From an uncultured Eubacteriales bacterium (GTDB taxonomy: Bacteria; Bacillota; Clostridia; Oscillospirales; Butyricicoccaceae): 22,071 nucleotides of DNA. Each line of letters begins with the position of its first letter. Position 1 is the stretch's first letter. A program made the position numbers and the translations under genes. The stretch covers positions 1 to 22,071 of the forward strand of contig CAJUGU010000059.1 in NCBI GenBank assembly GCA_910586105.1, in the 5' to 3' direction. The notes under the pieces were generated by a model that saw only the letters and a program-made list of their open reading frames with translations, did not search any database and was not told the DNA's origin. Positions 21,874 to 22,071 of this stretch are shown here, one piece after another.

Positions 21874-22071
21874 GATATTGTCAATATCAGTTGACACATT
21901 TAGCTCAAAAGGATTGGACTGCTAAGCGGCAGAATGCAGGGATTCGTTGTAGCGCATGCGCCTCACTAGGGGAGGCAGTCCACCGTTAGCGGAGCAGATC
22001 CGGCGGCGGTTCCAGCAGCTCATGAAGTACCGCCAGATCCTTGTCTTGAGTTCCTCAACGGTCAGGCTTTC
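21874..22071 (-). mobile_element. IS3-family element end (second copy, continues beyond window)
   Basis: The end sequence 21874-21897 matches the first IS end at 22 of 24 positions and includes the perfect palindrome GATATTG-T-CAATATC and TTGACAC. It is followed by an OrfB tail that runs off the right edge. Its position inside copy 1's OrfB indicates nested insertion. Confidence 0.65.
21922..22071 (-). CDS. IS3-family transposase OrfB, partial at window edge (copy 2)
   Basis: 49 residues and a TAG stop are visible: ESLTVEELKTRIWRYFMSCW, then NRRRICSANGGLPPLVRRMR and YNESLHSAA. This is the C-terminal end of an IS3-type OrfB, the DDE integrase that cuts and joins IS ends. The catalytic region lies outside the window, so whether this copy is intact cannot be told. 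Codon pattern and frame are clean over the visible part. Confidence 0.75.
   Translation of the reverse strand, partial: ESLTVEELKTRIWRYFMSCWNRRRICSANGGLPPLVRRMRYNESLHSAA

Overview
The window looks like chromosomal DNA of a GC-rich member of the Clostridia (Firmicutes), probably a gut-type Oscillospirales/Ruminococcaceae relative. This is inferred from Gram-positive signals (strong AGGAGG-like ribosome binding sites, frequent TTG starts, sigma-A promoters), PcrA- and SbcCD-type genes, a three-repeat SLH surface protein and Firmicutes-type IS3 remnants. No taxonomic marker gene is present, so the assignment stays tentative.

Layout. Bases 1-675 are an AT-richer scar: a strong promoter overlapped by a catabolite-repression-like operator, an orphan C-terminal Fic fragment, and an inverted repeat resembling IS ends. 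Bases 892-11996 are a conserved housekeeping block, all on the minus strand. Read in the direction of transcription it holds a PcrA/UvrD helicase followed by SbcD-SbcC (overlapping ATGA), then release factor 3 followed by an SPL-type radical SAM protein, then a secreted NodB-type polysaccharide deacetylase with its own promoter and structured leader. Between sbcC and prfC lies about 570 bp without a protein gene. It holds a plus-strand candidate small RNA ending in a strong intrinsic terminator, plus a cluster of GC-rich hairpin repeats.

Bases 12118-13563 are a decayed zone: the left end of an IS3-family element, unrecognised coding debris, and a LacI-family regulator inactivated by an internal deletion and frameshift. 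Three copies of the palindrome AAAACGTTTT remain between that regulator and the next gene.

Bases 13564-19977 are one reading frame of 2138 codons plus stop-free continuation to the end, encoding an S-layer-anchored, GH28-like (polygalacturonase-fold) surface protein. It is interrupted at codon 415 by an in-frame TAG. The architecture is signal peptide, carbohydrate-binding-like module, two Big2 domains, repeated small modules, an adhesin/cohesin-like beta domain, FN3, right-handed beta-helix, a second carbohydrate-binding-like module, Big2, Gly/Ser linker and three SLH repeats. With its regulator remnant it looks like a glycan-use locus under decay or phase-like inactivation.

Bases 19978-22071 hold a strong terminator, a small inverted-repeat element, a GtrA-family membrane protein and the C-terminal half of its partner GtrB-type glycosyltransferase. 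That gene is cut by nested IS3-family elements which run off the right edge. No tRNA, rRNA or CRISPR array was seen.
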